The notes under the pieces: model-generated
Database searches by the model: none
What the model was told of the DNA's origin: nothing
Seen by the model: the letters and a program-made list of their open reading frames with translations, nothing else
IMG/VR virus record: IMGVR_UViG_3300003873_000011
Location: 1-62,828 of that record
Length of the DNA stretch: 62,828 bases
Direction: 5' to 3' (one strand)
From: a virus
Program-made: the position numbers and the translations under genes
In this document: piece by piece, positions 41,840-50,195 of the stretch
How the letters are laid out: the number at the start of each line of letters is the position of its first letter
Numbering within the stretch: the stretch's first letter is position 1

Positions 41840-42271
41840 TTAATTCTGCCCACCCTTTATTAATTTAGCGTAGTGCACTAGTTTATTAGTATCCCTATCT
41901 ACAGAGGTTCCAGAATGCCTTGTGAGACCTTCTCTTCCTTTAGCTATACCTACTATAGCTTTTAGACAGTTCCCCTCAAAAAAGGTCAAATTCCAGTGTT
42001 TACATAGGCCATCTACATCTGTACAGTTATTGATATTATAAAAATTGGTTTTACCTCCTGTAGACTCTTTGCTAGGTACAAAATTTCCTAGTTCTTCAGA
42101 CTCTTTTTTTGTAACGTTCACTAAGCTTGGTTCTTTCTTAGTAGTATTTCTTGTACCAGGAACTTCTTTATCTAGTTTAAACCACTTAAGTTGTAGTTTA
42201 AAATTACTGTAAGTATAATAAGCTCCAGTGATAGCTATAATTGGCATTATGTAGTAAAACATCTCTTGCAT
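41840..42271 (-). CDS. Membrane-anchored DUF3310-like protein
   Basis: A 143-residue protein. The first 20 residues form a TM segment (MFYYIMPIIAITGAYYTY). The C-terminal 60 residues carry HWNLTFFEGNCLKAIVGIA and TNKLVHYAKLI, matching the outline of DUF3310 (often annotated as nucleotide kinase in phages): a helix with WNL, GNxxKYI-like, then a regular helix ending in an A-x-x-Y pattern. DUF3310 proteins are usually soluble, so a TM fusion is unusual. Confidence 0.6.
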   Translation of the reverse strand: MQEMFYYIMPIIAITGAYYTYSNFKLQLKWFKLDKEVPGTRNTTKKEPSLVNVTKKESEELGNFVPSKESTGGKTNFYNINNCTDVDGLCKHWNLTFFEGNCLKAIVGIAKGREGLTRHSGTSVDRDTNKLVHYAKLIKGGQN

Positions 42272-42311
42272 ATGTCTCCTTTAATTTAATATACATAGGT
42301 CTCCCTATGTA

Positions 42312-42620
42312 CTATTCAAGACCTTTGTCTTGTCTAATCTCTTTCCACTGGTCGTCCATATCTAACAATAAAGCTACACCCTCAAGGTCAAATACTTCGC
42401 CAGATTCATCTAGTGCCTTAAGTGATTTAATTGCTAGAGATTGCCCAATATCTCTAGGGTTAATTCTCGTAGTTGTATCTTCCGATACCTCTTCCAATAA
42501 AGATACCATTGCTCTTTTTAAGTTAGTATTTTCTTCTACAGTGTCTTTATAAATTTCTTTATACTTTTGTAGCTCAGTTTGTAGGTCTTTTATCTGTGTC
42601 TTTAGTTCTTTTTTCTTCAT
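42312..42620 (-). CDS. Coiled-coil hypothetical protein
   Basis: A 102-residue protein. Residues 1-45 are a charged coiled coil (KKKELKTQIKDLQTELQKY), followed by a small helical domain. AAGGAAAC gives the SD. No family recognised. Confidence 0.5.
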   Translation of the reverse strand: MKKKELKTQIKDLQTELQKYKEIYKDTVEENTNLKRAMVSLLEEVSEDTTTRINPRDIGQSLAIKSLKALDESGEVFDLEGVALLLDMDDQWKEIRQDKGLE

Positions 42621-42637
42621 TTGTTTCCTTTATGCTA

Positions 42638-42748
42638 TTATAATCTTATAGTGCTAATGTCCTCATCGTCAAAACCACCACCTTCAGGTATACGTCTAAT
42701 GCCCACTGGAGGACCGTCATTGTGTATACTCACTATGTAGTCTAACAT
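42638..42748 (-). CDS. Very small protein, 36 residues
   Basis: It begins MLDYIVSIHNDGPPVGIRRI at ATG 42748 and continues through PEGGGFDDED to IRL. It begins 8 bases after the upstream gene stop with a weak AGAG SD. The Gly/Pro/Asp pattern looks like a real, conserved-type peptide rather than noise. Unknown function. Confidence 0.45.
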   Translation of the reverse strand: MLDYIVSIHNDGPPVGIRRIPEGGGFDDEDISTIRL

Positions 42749-42755
42749 CTCTGCT

Positions 42756-43073
42756 TTAATCTGTGTTGACTTTATCTTTTAAAGCTTTTTTGATTCTTGG
42801 TACACTTACACCAGTAATTTTAGCTACCTCTGTAAGGTTATAGATTCTTTTACCAAGTTCATTTGTTTCTGAGTACTTAGCCACAGCTTCAGCTAAACCT
42901 TCATTCCTAATCTTCTCTTTCTTTAGCCTAGCTTGCTCTTTAGCCTCTGCTTTTCTAGTTTTGATAAGATCTTTAGCTTCACTAATTAAATACTTAAGCT
43001 CTTCGTCTGAGTGAACATCTAGTGATTCTAGTGTTGATGCTACTGTTTCAGCTCTTTCTGTTGTTTCTTCCAT
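42756..43073 (-). CDS. Putative DNA-binding protein with C-terminal HTH
   Basis: A 105-residue protein. Residues 1-60 are acidic then basic coiled coil (LKYLISEAKDLIKTRKAEAK), and the C-terminal NLTEVAKITGVSVPRIKKAL has a helix-turn-helix outline. A coiled-coil dimer plus a small DNA-binding end is an H-NS-like or MerR-like design, and phages use such proteins for transcription control or nucleoid organisation. The assignment is from pattern only. Confidence 0.55.
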   Translation of the reverse strand: MEETTERAETVASTLESLDVHSDEELKYLISEAKDLIKTRKAEAKEQARLKKEKIRNEGLAEAVAKYSETNELGKRIYNLTEVAKITGVSVPRIKKALKDKVNTD

Positions 43074-43118
43074 TTATACCTCTTTCAAGTCTTTTAATCA
43101 CATACTTAGGTGGTAGTT

Positions 43119-43310
43119 TTACTTCTCGTATTTTGTTTTACTTGTTCTTGGTATCTTTAAGTTATACTTAGGTATAGGGTAGAAACTACCTTTTCTAAGC
43201 TTACTTTGTTCAATATGAACTACACTCTCTGTTTTGTGTTGTTGTGGTTTTTGTTTAGGTCTAATTAAAAAACTAATTAAACCTAACCACAATTCTGTAG
43301 GTTTTATCAG
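43119..43310 (-). CDS. Small basic membrane-type protein, non-ATG start
   Basis: The open frame continues directly after the TAA of the 45-residue gene upstream, in the same frame. It has no ATG; CTG at 43310 follows AAAGGAG too closely (3 bases) and TTG at 43292 is further away. The 63 or 57 residues include TELWLGLISFLIRPKQKP and a basic tail. Either non-AUG initiation or stop readthrough could express it. The coding pattern looks real. Confidence 0.4.
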   Translation of the reverse strand: MIKPTELWLGLISFLIRPKQKPQQHKTESVVHIEQSKLRKGSFYPIPKYNLKIPRTSKTKYEK

Positions 43311-43322
43311 GTACTCCTTTAA

Positions 43323-43460
43323 TTAATCACATATGTCTATTAAGACCTCAATCTCCCTCTCTCCATAACCTAGGTCATAAAGAGCTTCTCTAACATCTAT
43401 ATTGTCATCTGCCATTAGATTTAAAAATTGTTTTAACATTTCTATTTGTCTATCTGTCAT
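43323..43460 (-). CDS. Small protein, 45 residues
   Basis: It begins MTDRQIEMLKQFLNLMADDN at ATG 43460, with AGGAT upstream, and ends EVLIDICD. Helical and acidic. It lies 11 bases after the nrdA stop. Good coding pattern; function unknown. Confidence 0.55.
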   Translation of the reverse strand: MTDRQIEMLKQFLNLMADDNIDVREALYDLGYGEREIEVLIDICD

Positions 43461-43471
43461 AAATCATCCTA

Positions 43472-45622
43472 TCAATTTGCACAACTAGTACATGAAGTTT
43501 CTGACATATAATATATTGTTTTGATCTTTTTTTCTAGTAAATAATCTAGTAATGTATCACTAAACTCAATCATATCAAATATCTCAGGATTTACCCCTAT
43601 TTCATTACTTACCCCTGTATCTACCCATTGTTGAATAGCCACAGTCAAATCTAGGAAGAACTTACCACTAAATGAACCCTTAGTTCTATATAGCATACCT
43701 TTCTCATCTGAGTAAGGCGGTATAATAATAGGTGTAATACTTTTCATGTCTTTAAAGTGACAAGTAGATGTTACTGGCATATAGTTAGGACTTGCTCCCA
43801 TAACTACACCAGTACCTGCATTAGGGGCTGGAGATAATAATAGGAAATGTGCTATACCTTTAGTACGTATGTCTTTGTTTAAACTTACCCAATCAAACCC
43901 ATTAAGGCTTACCTTATTCAATTCTTCTGGTGTTTTATTAAACATTTTAGTGTAGTCTGCTTTGTAGTATAAAGGATAAGACCCTTCTACTTCGGCAATT
44001 TCAATACTTCTTCGGTACGCATAAAATGCTATCATTTCCATTACTCTCGACAGTTCTTTAAGTCCTGCATCATTATAAGTCATATTCTTGTATGCTAACC
44101 AATCAGCACCACCAATAATCCCAATTCCTATATTTTGTAAATCTCTAGCACTATTCTCTGCTGTCTTAATAGGATATTTAGATAGTTTTAATGTCTTATG
44201 TAACATATCTACTGCTGTACGTACTGAATGTTTTAATAAAGATTCATCAACCACTATTTTAGCTAGGTTTACAGACAGTAAATTACAAGTATGTGAGTAT
44301 TCTTTTGTGTTTATAGACCATGATTCTAAGCATAAGTTACCTGTTTGGGCTTTATAATGTGCTTTAAGATAGTTGTTTGAGTTTATATTATCTTTGTCTG
44401 TTATATTCACTTTCCCTATTTTAAAGTAAACCTCCCAGATATCAGCCCATAGTTTATAAGCATTGATTTTCTTGTGTTTTATTTTATCTAGGTTCTGTAA
44501 GACTACCTCATAAGATGTTTTAAATTCTTCATCAACAAGCTCTGTTAGATCTATACCTAAATGTTTTATACAATCATAGTTGTTTACTAAATAAACATCT
44601 TGTTTCTCTTTAACTTTCTGGATAAAGTAGTTATTTATTAGAAATTGAGGGATAATGTCAAAAGATTTTAGTCTTAGGTCTCCTCCATCTTCTGTACTAA
44701 CTTCTAAAAACTCTAAGAAATCGTAATGGAACCAATCATTTGATACTGTAATAGCTGCACTTCTTGTTCCTAGTTGATCTACAGTTCCTGCTACTTGGTC
44801 AAAGAACCCTACCCATTTATTTATATGTGTAGCAGCATTGCCTGTCTTTTGTATATCAGATCCACTAGGTCTGATTTTACCTACGTATACAGCTAAACCT
44901 CCACCAGACTTGCTAATTTGAGCTGCATCATCTACTGAACGCATAATATCTGTTAAACTGTCTTGTGTGATAATACTAAAACAACTAGCTGTATTTCCAC
45001 CAGTTCTAAGATTCTTTTTTGTAGGTGTTGCTGGAGATAATCTAAGTGAAGATGTCTCTTTGTATATTCTTTCAATATCTTCAATCGAACCATTTGAAGT
45101 AAGTATAGCATCAGCCATTATAGCCCACTGAGGGTACTCTATATGATTACCTTTACTATCTTTGATAAGATAAGAATTCATTAGTGATACAATAGATTGT
45201 GTAGGTTGTGTAAAGTCTGCCTCTAAGTCCATAAAATTTAGAAGTTTTTTAAGTTTTTCTTTAGATACTTTCTTAGTATATATTCCTTGTTTAACTAGTT
45301 GTCTATACCCTTTTACAAAGTCTACTTGGTTAAACCCTGTGTTTTTGTGAATATCTCCATGAAGTTGTGAAGCTTGTAATCTACCTACAATTACAGCCCA
45401 TTTATAGTTATGTGGTTGGTTTGGTTTTATAAATAGTTTGGCTTCATATATAATTAAATCTTGGATACTCCTTGTTGGGATACCGTCATAGAAAGCTATG
45501 TTTACTTTCTGTATTAATTGAGTACTATCCAGACCACTACCCTCAAAAGCAAAATTAATCATAGCTTCTATTTTTGAGAAATCTAGTTTTTCTTTACTTC
45601 CATTACTTTTCGTTACTTGCAT
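43472..45622 (-). CDS. nrdA: Ribonucleotide reductase class I, large subunit
   Basis: A 716-residue alpha subunit that reduces ribonucleotides to deoxyribonucleotides. The ATP-cone occupies about 1-90. Catalytic features: the redox Cys in TASCFSII and its partner in YSHTCNLLSVNL, with the thiyl-radical motif NLCLES (Asn-x-Cys-x-Glu). The radical-transfer tyrosine pair is in IYYMSET and the C-terminal CTSCAN holds the disulfide-exchange cysteines. The loop APNAGTGVVMGAS takes the place of the usual PTASSAQ-type phosphate-binding loop. It overlaps nrdB by 20 bases and has an AAGGAG SD. It feeds the dNTP pool with NrdB, Dut and ThyX. Confidence 0.92.
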   Translation of the reverse strand: MQVTKSNGSKEKLDFSKIEAMINFAFEGSGLDSTQLIQKVNIAFYDGIPTRSIQDLIIYEAKLFIKPNQPHNYKWAVIVGRLQASQLHGDIHKNTGFNQVDFVKGYRQLVKQGIYTKKVSKEKLKKLLNFMDLEADFTQPTQSIVSLMNSYLIKDSKGNHIEYPQWAIMADAILTSNGSIEDIERIYKETSSLRLSPATPTKKNLRTGGNTASCFSIITQDSLTDIMRSVDDAAQISKSGGGLAVYVGKIRPSGSDIQKTGNAATHINKWVGFFDQVAGTVDQLGTRSAAITVSNDWFHYDFLEFLEVSTEDGGDLRLKSFDIIPQFLINNYFIQKVKEKQDVYLVNNYDCIKHLGIDLTELVDEEFKTSYEVVLQNLDKIKHKKINAYKLWADIWEVYFKIGKVNITDKDNINSNNYLKAHYKAQTGNLCLESWSINTKEYSHTCNLLSVNLAKIVVDESLLKHSVRTAVDMLHKTLKLSKYPIKTAENSARDLQNIGIGIIGGADWLAYKNMTYNDAGLKELSRVMEMIAFYAYRRSIEIAEVEGSYPLYYKADYTKMFNKTPEELNKVSLNGFDWVSLNKDIRTKGIAHFLLLSPAPNAGTGVVMGASPNYMPVTSTCHFKDMKSITPIIIPPYSDEKGMLYRTKGSFSGKFFLDLTVAIQQWVDTGVSNEIGVNPEIFDMIEFSDTLLDYLLEKKIKTIYYMSETSCTSCAN

Positions 45623-46676
45623 TAGCGAACTCCTTAAAATTTGGTATTTTTACATATGGGTTGAAGTAGTTCGTATTATTTGTTTCAAATATAGCTGTTT
45701 CTGTAGAGTTTACATCAGGATTTTCTTCTGTACCTACATTACTTACCTTTTCCAAGTGTGTGTATGGGTTCGCTGCATTTGGGATTCTATGTTTTATCTT
45801 TAACAATCTAAATAAAGTATTAGCTCTTGATTTAGTATAGCTTTCAATATTTTTTTTAGAGAATCCTGGAATTCTAGGATCTATAATATGTGTACTGTAC
45901 TCTATTTCAAGTTTTACTTGTGATTCAATAAAGTCTATTATAAAATCTTCTTTCCACTCTTCTGGGTAATCTTCTTTAAATCTTAGCAAGATCTCCAAGA
46001 ATAATTGAACATGAACTAGTTCTTGTTTTTTAATCCAACTAATGACAACTGCTGTATTAGTCATTTTACCTTGATACTTTAAGTAGAAGAAGAAATTAAA
46101 TACATTATAAAACATTATACCTTCAAGTGTTAGGTTAGTAAGAAGTACTTGTAACATAGTACGTAGTGAGTAATCTCTTGAACTACTTTCATAACTGTCC
46201 GTAATACTTACAGCTCTATTCCTCATTACTGGATCTGTTTTTAATAAATCTCTTACTGTTCTCGCTTCATCTTTAGAGTATAAAGTGTTAAATATATAAG
46301 CGTAAGAATATGAGTGCAGGCTTTCTTCAGCTGCCTGTGTAGCTAGTATACCTACTACTTCTGGGTATCTAATTCTACTTGCTATTTCAGGTAAGTTATT
46401 TACCTGATAGCTGTCTAGCCCTGATAAGTGTGATAGTGCTTTATCTAAAGTCTCTCTCTCCATGGCTGATAGCTCATTAAAATCTACTGTGTCTTCTGAT
46501 ACTGGGTATTTATGTGGATGCCAATTATTAGCAAACATCTTTTCAGAATACCTTTGATAAAAATTTGGTAGATCTTGGTCAATCATATCAATTAAGTTGT
46601 CAGTGTTCCCACTAAACATCTTAATTTTATTATCTGCGTCTGGTGAGAATAGTTTTTTCTTACTGACTCTTATCAT
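45603..46676 (-). CDS. nrdB: Ribonucleotide reductase class I, small subunit
   Basis: A 357-residue beta subunit with a complete diiron site and a radical tyrosine. LDSYQ supplies the first Asp. EESLHSYSYAYI gives Glu-x-x-His and the Tyr four residues after the His, as in Escherichia coli Tyr122. TLEGIMFY supplies Glu and QELVHVQLF the second Glu-x-x-His. It is therefore likely a tyrosyl-radical class Ia enzyme. The C-terminus should dock NrdA. It lies directly downstream of the HU gene (1 base apart) and overlaps nrdA. Confidence 0.92.
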   Translation of the reverse strand: MIRVSKKKLFSPDADNKIKMFSGNTDNLIDMIDQDLPNFYQRYSEKMFANNWHPHKYPVSEDTVDFNELSAMERETLDKALSHLSGLDSYQVNNLPEIASRIRYPEVVGILATQAAEESLHSYSYAYIFNTLYSKDEARTVRDLLKTDPVMRNRAVSITDSYESSSRDYSLRTMLQVLLTNLTLEGIMFYNVFNFFFYLKYQGKMTNTAVVISWIKKQELVHVQLFLEILLRFKEDYPEEWKEDFIIDFIESQVKLEIEYSTHIIDPRIPGFSKKNIESYTKSRANTLFRLLKIKHRIPNAANPYTHLEKVSNVGTEENPDVNSTETAIFETNNTNYFNPYVKIPNFKEFANASNEK

Positions 46677-46677
46677 A

Positions 46678-46965
46678 CTAGCCTACGTTTACTGCATCTT
46701 TAAATGCTTTAGCTGCTTTAAATTTAGGTACAACTTTAGCTGGAGATATATAAGTTTTGTCTGTGCCAGGTATTGTACCAGTCTTCTCTGCTTGATTATG
46801 TGGATAAAATTTACCTAACCCACTAATGTCTACTGAATTACCTTTAGATACCTCTTCTGTAATTGTGTCAATAATTAAAGCTAGTACTCTTGAAGCACCT
46901 GCTTTAGTACCTTCTACAATATCGTTTGATTCTGAGATTCTCTCAATTAGTTCTTTTTTTGTCAT
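46678..46965 (-). CDS. HU/IHF-like DNA-binding protein
   Basis: A 95-residue protein of the bacterial histone-like family. It starts MTKKELIERISE (helix 1), has DISGLGKFYP at about 49-58 and the C-terminal GTDKTYISPAKVVPKFKAAKAF, matching the FxPGKxLKxx-type end of HU. It should bend or coat DNA as a dimer. It is encoded with the reductase genes and overlaps the next gene by 4 bases. Confidence 0.85.
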   Translation of the reverse strand: MTKKELIERISESNDIVEGTKAGASRVLALIIDTITEEVSKGNSVDISGLGKFYPHNQAEKTGTIPGTDKTYISPAKVVPKFKAAKAFKDAVNVG

Positions 46966-47150
46966 TTATTTTCCTTTATTAGTTCTTCATAAGCTTTTTC
47001 ACTCATAGTTATTGTTGCTGTTTCGTTTGTACCAATACTTATTACAAATTCACAATGTTTACCGTACCTCTCTAGTTTTGTAGGTGCTTTGTACTTGTTT
47101 AGGTTTAATAATAAATCTGCTAACTGCTTTTCTTTAGTGATTGTTCCCAC
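46962..47150 (-). CDS. Small hypothetical protein, GTG start
   Basis: A 62-residue protein starting at GTG 47150 with AGGGG upstream. It has a basic N-terminus (LADLLLNLNKYKAPTKLER) and a beta hairpin (CEFVISIGTNETATITMS). It overlaps the HU gene. Unknown function. Confidence 0.5.
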   Translation of the reverse strand: MGTITKEKQLADLLLNLNKYKAPTKLERYGKHCEFVISIGTNETATITMSEKAYEELIKENK

Positions 47151-47221
47151 GTAAACCCCTATATTTTATGTAAGACTTTCACTTACTGTTTTCAGTCAAC
47201 TTTGTTTATAGGCACAACAAC

Positions 47222-48091
47222 TTAAGCCTTAGTTCTATCTTTTTTTAGTACATAACCAGTATCTTTAAATATTAATCTAAAATCTGCTGTAATCTCACCA
47301 GATCTTACAGTGTCTTGATTTAGAATGTATCTTGACTTACCGAACCATCTTAAACCATCTGTAGGTGAGTTATATGTTCTAATTTTAAACTTAGTTTTAA
47401 TACCACCTTTCAGTGTGTCTAACTCATTATCTTTGAAAGATGTACTATAAATCTCATCTATCAGCATATTTATGGGTTTTATCGAACTTGGACCAAACAC
47501 CATTGGATGTACACCGTCAAATACAGGTATAGGTTTATCTTTAGATGATAAGTGTATAGAGTTTGTTATTAGAATTATATTGTAATCTTGTTTTAAAGTT
47601 AATACCTCTCTTACAATATTCTTAATTTGCTTTTGTATATCTAGGTACAATGGTAGTGTTTTTGAGCCTGGTGCAGCCTTTAAATCTGTGTCAGACATAA
47701 CATCAGCAACTTTAATACCATCAGTTTTGTATTTAGGTGAGCTAGCTATTTTTACACTTACCTTTTCCCCTAACTCAATTAAGTTATCTAGTACTATATT
47801 ATCAAACTTAGCTTTAACTTCTTTATTGGTAGCTAGTTCTGTAAGTACCCTTTGTAACCCTGCTAGACTTGTTATAGTAGCTTCATGGTGTTCACCACCT
47901 ACTTCTAGCTCCTCATTAGCTCTCTCTGCTGAAGAAGCCCCAGAGTCTAAACTAAGGTGTAAAGTTACTCCTGGCAATGTACCTAGTGATCTTGTCTTCC
48001 TAGTACCACTCTCACCATAAAGTAAGAATGATTTACCTTGAAAGGTAGCCTTATTTTCTAAGTTAGTTAAACTATCTAAAAAACTCCCCAT
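47222..48091 (-). CDS. RecA-fold ATPase (AAA_24/Sak4-like recombinase candidate)
   Basis: A 289-residue NTPase with Walker A GESGTRKT at 26-33. A FDNIVLDNLIEL strand is a candidate Walker B, and DYNIILITNSIHL is the usual following strand. The gene lies 4 bases after the SSB gene in the same operon, the arrangement found for Sak4-type single-strand annealing proteins and for N4 gp44/gp45. Together they probably bind and anneal single strands in replication and recombination. Activity is inferred. Confidence 0.72.
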   Translation of the reverse strand: MGSFLDSLTNLENKATFQGKSFLLYGESGTRKTRSLGTLPGVTLHLSLDSGASSAERANEELEVGGEHHEATITSLAGLQRVLTELATNKEVKAKFDNIVLDNLIELGEKVSVKIASSPKYKTDGIKVADVMSDTDLKAAPGSKTLPLYLDIQKQIKNIVREVLTLKQDYNIILITNSIHLSSKDKPIPVFDGVHPMVFGPSSIKPINMLIDEIYSTSFKDNELDTLKGGIKTKFKIRTYNSPTDGLRWFGKSRYILNQDTVRSGEITADFRLIFKDTGYVLKKDRTKA

Positions 48092-48095
48092 CTAA

Positions 48096-49007
48096 CTACC
48101 CCCAAGGAGTATCAGATTCAGGTTCTGTATCAATATCTACACTGTCACTAGTACCACCAGACTTAAGAACTTCCATTCTCGCAGCTACCTCATCAGCTGA
48201 CATACCACTTAGAATTAGGTCAATTGCTCTTTCTCTTTCTTTCTTAGGTACATTATCTTGTCCACCTTGCTCCTCGTTAAGGCTGTTACCAGCTTTGTAG
48301 TAGTCTACTGCTGCTTGTACAATTGGGTTAAGTACTTTAGATTTTCTGTCTCTATTTTCATAGTTGTTATCATTATATCCCACATTGATAGTAGTTTTAA
48401 TACCTTCAGCACCATCTCCCTTAGTCCAGTACTCAAAGCTTGAACCAAATTTTTCTTTATCACCATCTTTAATCTCACTAACTGAAGCTTTATCACTATG
48501 TCTAAACATAGCATCTTGTTTGAATTTGTGTACTTCTTGATTAGTAAAGATACTATCACCTTGGAAGTTCATGTTAAGAGCTGTTGTTGTAATAATACCA
48601 TACTTAGCTCCTTTGAACACTCTTACAGCTTTAGCTTGTACATCTTTTTTAAATCTAGTTGTATAAGCTTCATTTGGTACTGTATCTCCAATTTTAGTGA
48701 ACTCATTAAACTCAGCTTCTCTATCAGTGACAATAGCTATCTTGCCCATCATACTTACGAGCTCACTTGTACCGTTAGGGTTGTAAGTGTTTAGTTCTTG
48801 TACTAGTGTAGCACCAGTATCTGCTGTGAACACTACCTCAGCTTCTACAAAAGTTTTACCTTCAGCTTCACCTGTACCAGCTTTTTCCCACACAAAAAAC
48901 TCTGTGTCTACGATGTTGTGTACACCTGGTTCGTAAATTGTCTTTGCACCTTGTACTTGTATCTCTTCTTTAATCTCGTCTATGTTAATCTTTCTAAAAA
49001 AGTCCAT
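48096..49007 (-). CDS. Single-stranded DNA-binding protein candidate
   Basis: A 303-residue protein. The core is beta-rich (AEVVFTADTGATLVQELNTY; RVFKGAKYGIITTTALNMNF), consistent with an OB-like fold, and the C-terminus ends in an acidic tail (SVDIDTEPESDTPWG) of the kind SSBs use to contact partners. It lies in the primase-SSB-ATPase order known from N4, whose SSB (gp45) also opens hairpin promoters for the virion polymerase and activates host RNA polymerase at late promoters. I infer a similar dual role. The fold was not checked. Confidence 0.7.
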   Translation of the reverse strand: MDFFRKINIDEIKEEIQVQGAKTIYEPGVHNIVDTEFFVWEKAGTGEAEGKTFVEAEVVFTADTGATLVQELNTYNPNGTSELVSMMGKIAIVTDREAEFNEFTKIGDTVPNEAYTTRFKKDVQAKAVRVFKGAKYGIITTTALNMNFQGDSIFTNQEVHKFKQDAMFRHSDKASVSEIKDGDKEKFGSSFEYWTKGDGAEGIKTTINVGYNDNNYENRDRKSKVLNPIVQAAVDYYKAGNSLNEEQGGQDNVPKKERERAIDLILSGMSADEVAARMEVLKSGGTSDSVDIDTEPESDTPWG

Positions 49008-49243
49008 TTGTTTCCTTGTTATGTTGTTTTAGTTTGTTATTCCGTTACTTAGTGTGTTGTTACACCAAAAGTCATTTAGTTTTTTTATATGAGTTTATAC
49101 CAAGATTCCTCAAAGGTTTGTCAGACTCAGTTAACTCTACCTAATTCACTACTCTTTAAAAGTTATCAGTACTTATCTCTGAATGGCTACTTCTAAGCCC
49201 ACTTCCTAAGCTGTTTGTGCAATGTATTAATCTTGCATTGTTT
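49008..49243 (-). other. Intergenic leader before the SSB gene
   Basis: About 235 bases without an ORF. It contains an extended -10 element, a GTGT/ACAC hairpin at about 49066 and T-rich blocks. It appears to be the promoter and 5' leader of the SSB operon. Confidence 0.5.
49094..49102 (-). promoter_or_regulatory. Extended -10 promoter candidate for SSB operon
   Basis: Read leftwards: TGGTATAAA, 87 bases before the SSB ATG. It matches the TGnTATnnn pattern of the late-strand promoters, so host RNA polymerase may also read this operon. Confidence 0.45.
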
Positions 49244-50146
49244 TTATAAAACTTGTTTGATTATTGCTTCTAAACGAGCTGAAGGCATTCTCGTATCCCA
49301 TTTACTATTAATCTTGTTCATTAACAGTCTGATAGATCTTTCATCACACCCTGCTTGTTTCATCTTATTTGCAGCAACAAATAAAAATAGACTACCTTGT
49401 CCTGCCTTAGCCTCAATTACAAAATTAAACTCTTCATTAAAATTATGAATCATTGCTTGTTGTGCTTTTGCTTGTTGTGCCTTAGTCATAGGCGTGTTGT
49501 AATCTTTTGCTTGTACTTCAGTTGTACTATCTTGTATGAAGTTAGATATATCCATTGGAGGTATACCACTATCTAAATTGTCCAATACAGTCCCACCACT
49601 ATAAGCAAACATCACTTGACTTCTCCCTAGTAGGTCAATATCTAACATCAACTCATCAGCAATTCTCTGTATTACGTACTTGTAAACAGCGTTGTTCTCC
49701 CCTAATTCTTGTTGTATAGGTATTAATACCCTAAACTTCCTTTTATTGTTAGGATCTGAAGTTGTTGCTATAATATGTAAAGTACCACTTAAGTAAGTCT
49801 CATGTAGTACATCAATATCAATATCTGATTTATCTACATCAAGAACTATATAGTTCGTAGTAGATTTTATGTTCTCATCACTTCTGTAACCTCTTTCGAA
49901 TTCAAAAGGACTATAAGCACAGTCTTTACTTAGCAGTGTTACTAAGTTTTTAAGACCAGTATTATAGTATTTAAAACCTTTGTAAGCCCTTGATTTTCTA
50001 TCTTCTTTCGAAGTCCCTGGCTTAAATTCAAGATATGAGAACCCATAACCACTTTTAGCTTCTTTTATATGCTCAATTACTAGTATAGACGATTTGTAGT
50101 TAGCTCTTACAATAATCTTACCTTGTAAAGCTGAGTTAACAGCCAC
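49244..50146 (-). CDS. DNA primase, archaeo-eukaryotic type (AEP)-like
   Basis: A 300-residue protein. TTNYIVLDVDKSDI has the DxD metal pair expected in AEP enzymes. KFRVLIPIQ and LLGRSQVMFAYSG are in the positions of the conserved His/Arg-containing strands. It fits N4 gp43-type primases and is encoded between a DUF3987 ATPase and SSB. The nominal start is GTG 50146 without an SD. An upstream in-frame ATT at 50200 overlaps the previous stop (ATTAA) and would add a plausible 18-residue helix, so the start is uncertain. Confidence 0.65.
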   Translation of the reverse strand: MAVNSALQGKIIVRANYKSSILVIEHIKEAKSGYGFSYLEFKPGTSKEDRKSRAYKGFKYYNTGLKNLVTLLSKDCAYSPFEFERGYRSDENIKSTTNYIVLDVDKSDIDIDVLHETYLSGTLHIIATTSDPNNKRKFRVLIPIQQELGENNAVYKYVIQRIADELMLDIDLLGRSQVMFAYSGGTVLDNLDSGIPPMDISNFIQDSTTEVQAKDYNTPMTKAQQAKAQQAMIHNFNEEFNFVIEAKAGQGSLFLFVAANKMKQAGCDERSIRLLMNKINSKWDTRMPSARLEAIIKQVL

Positions 50147-50195
50147 TAGTAGGTTATCTATTTGATTTTTATCAGCTTTTGTAACAAAACCTTTT

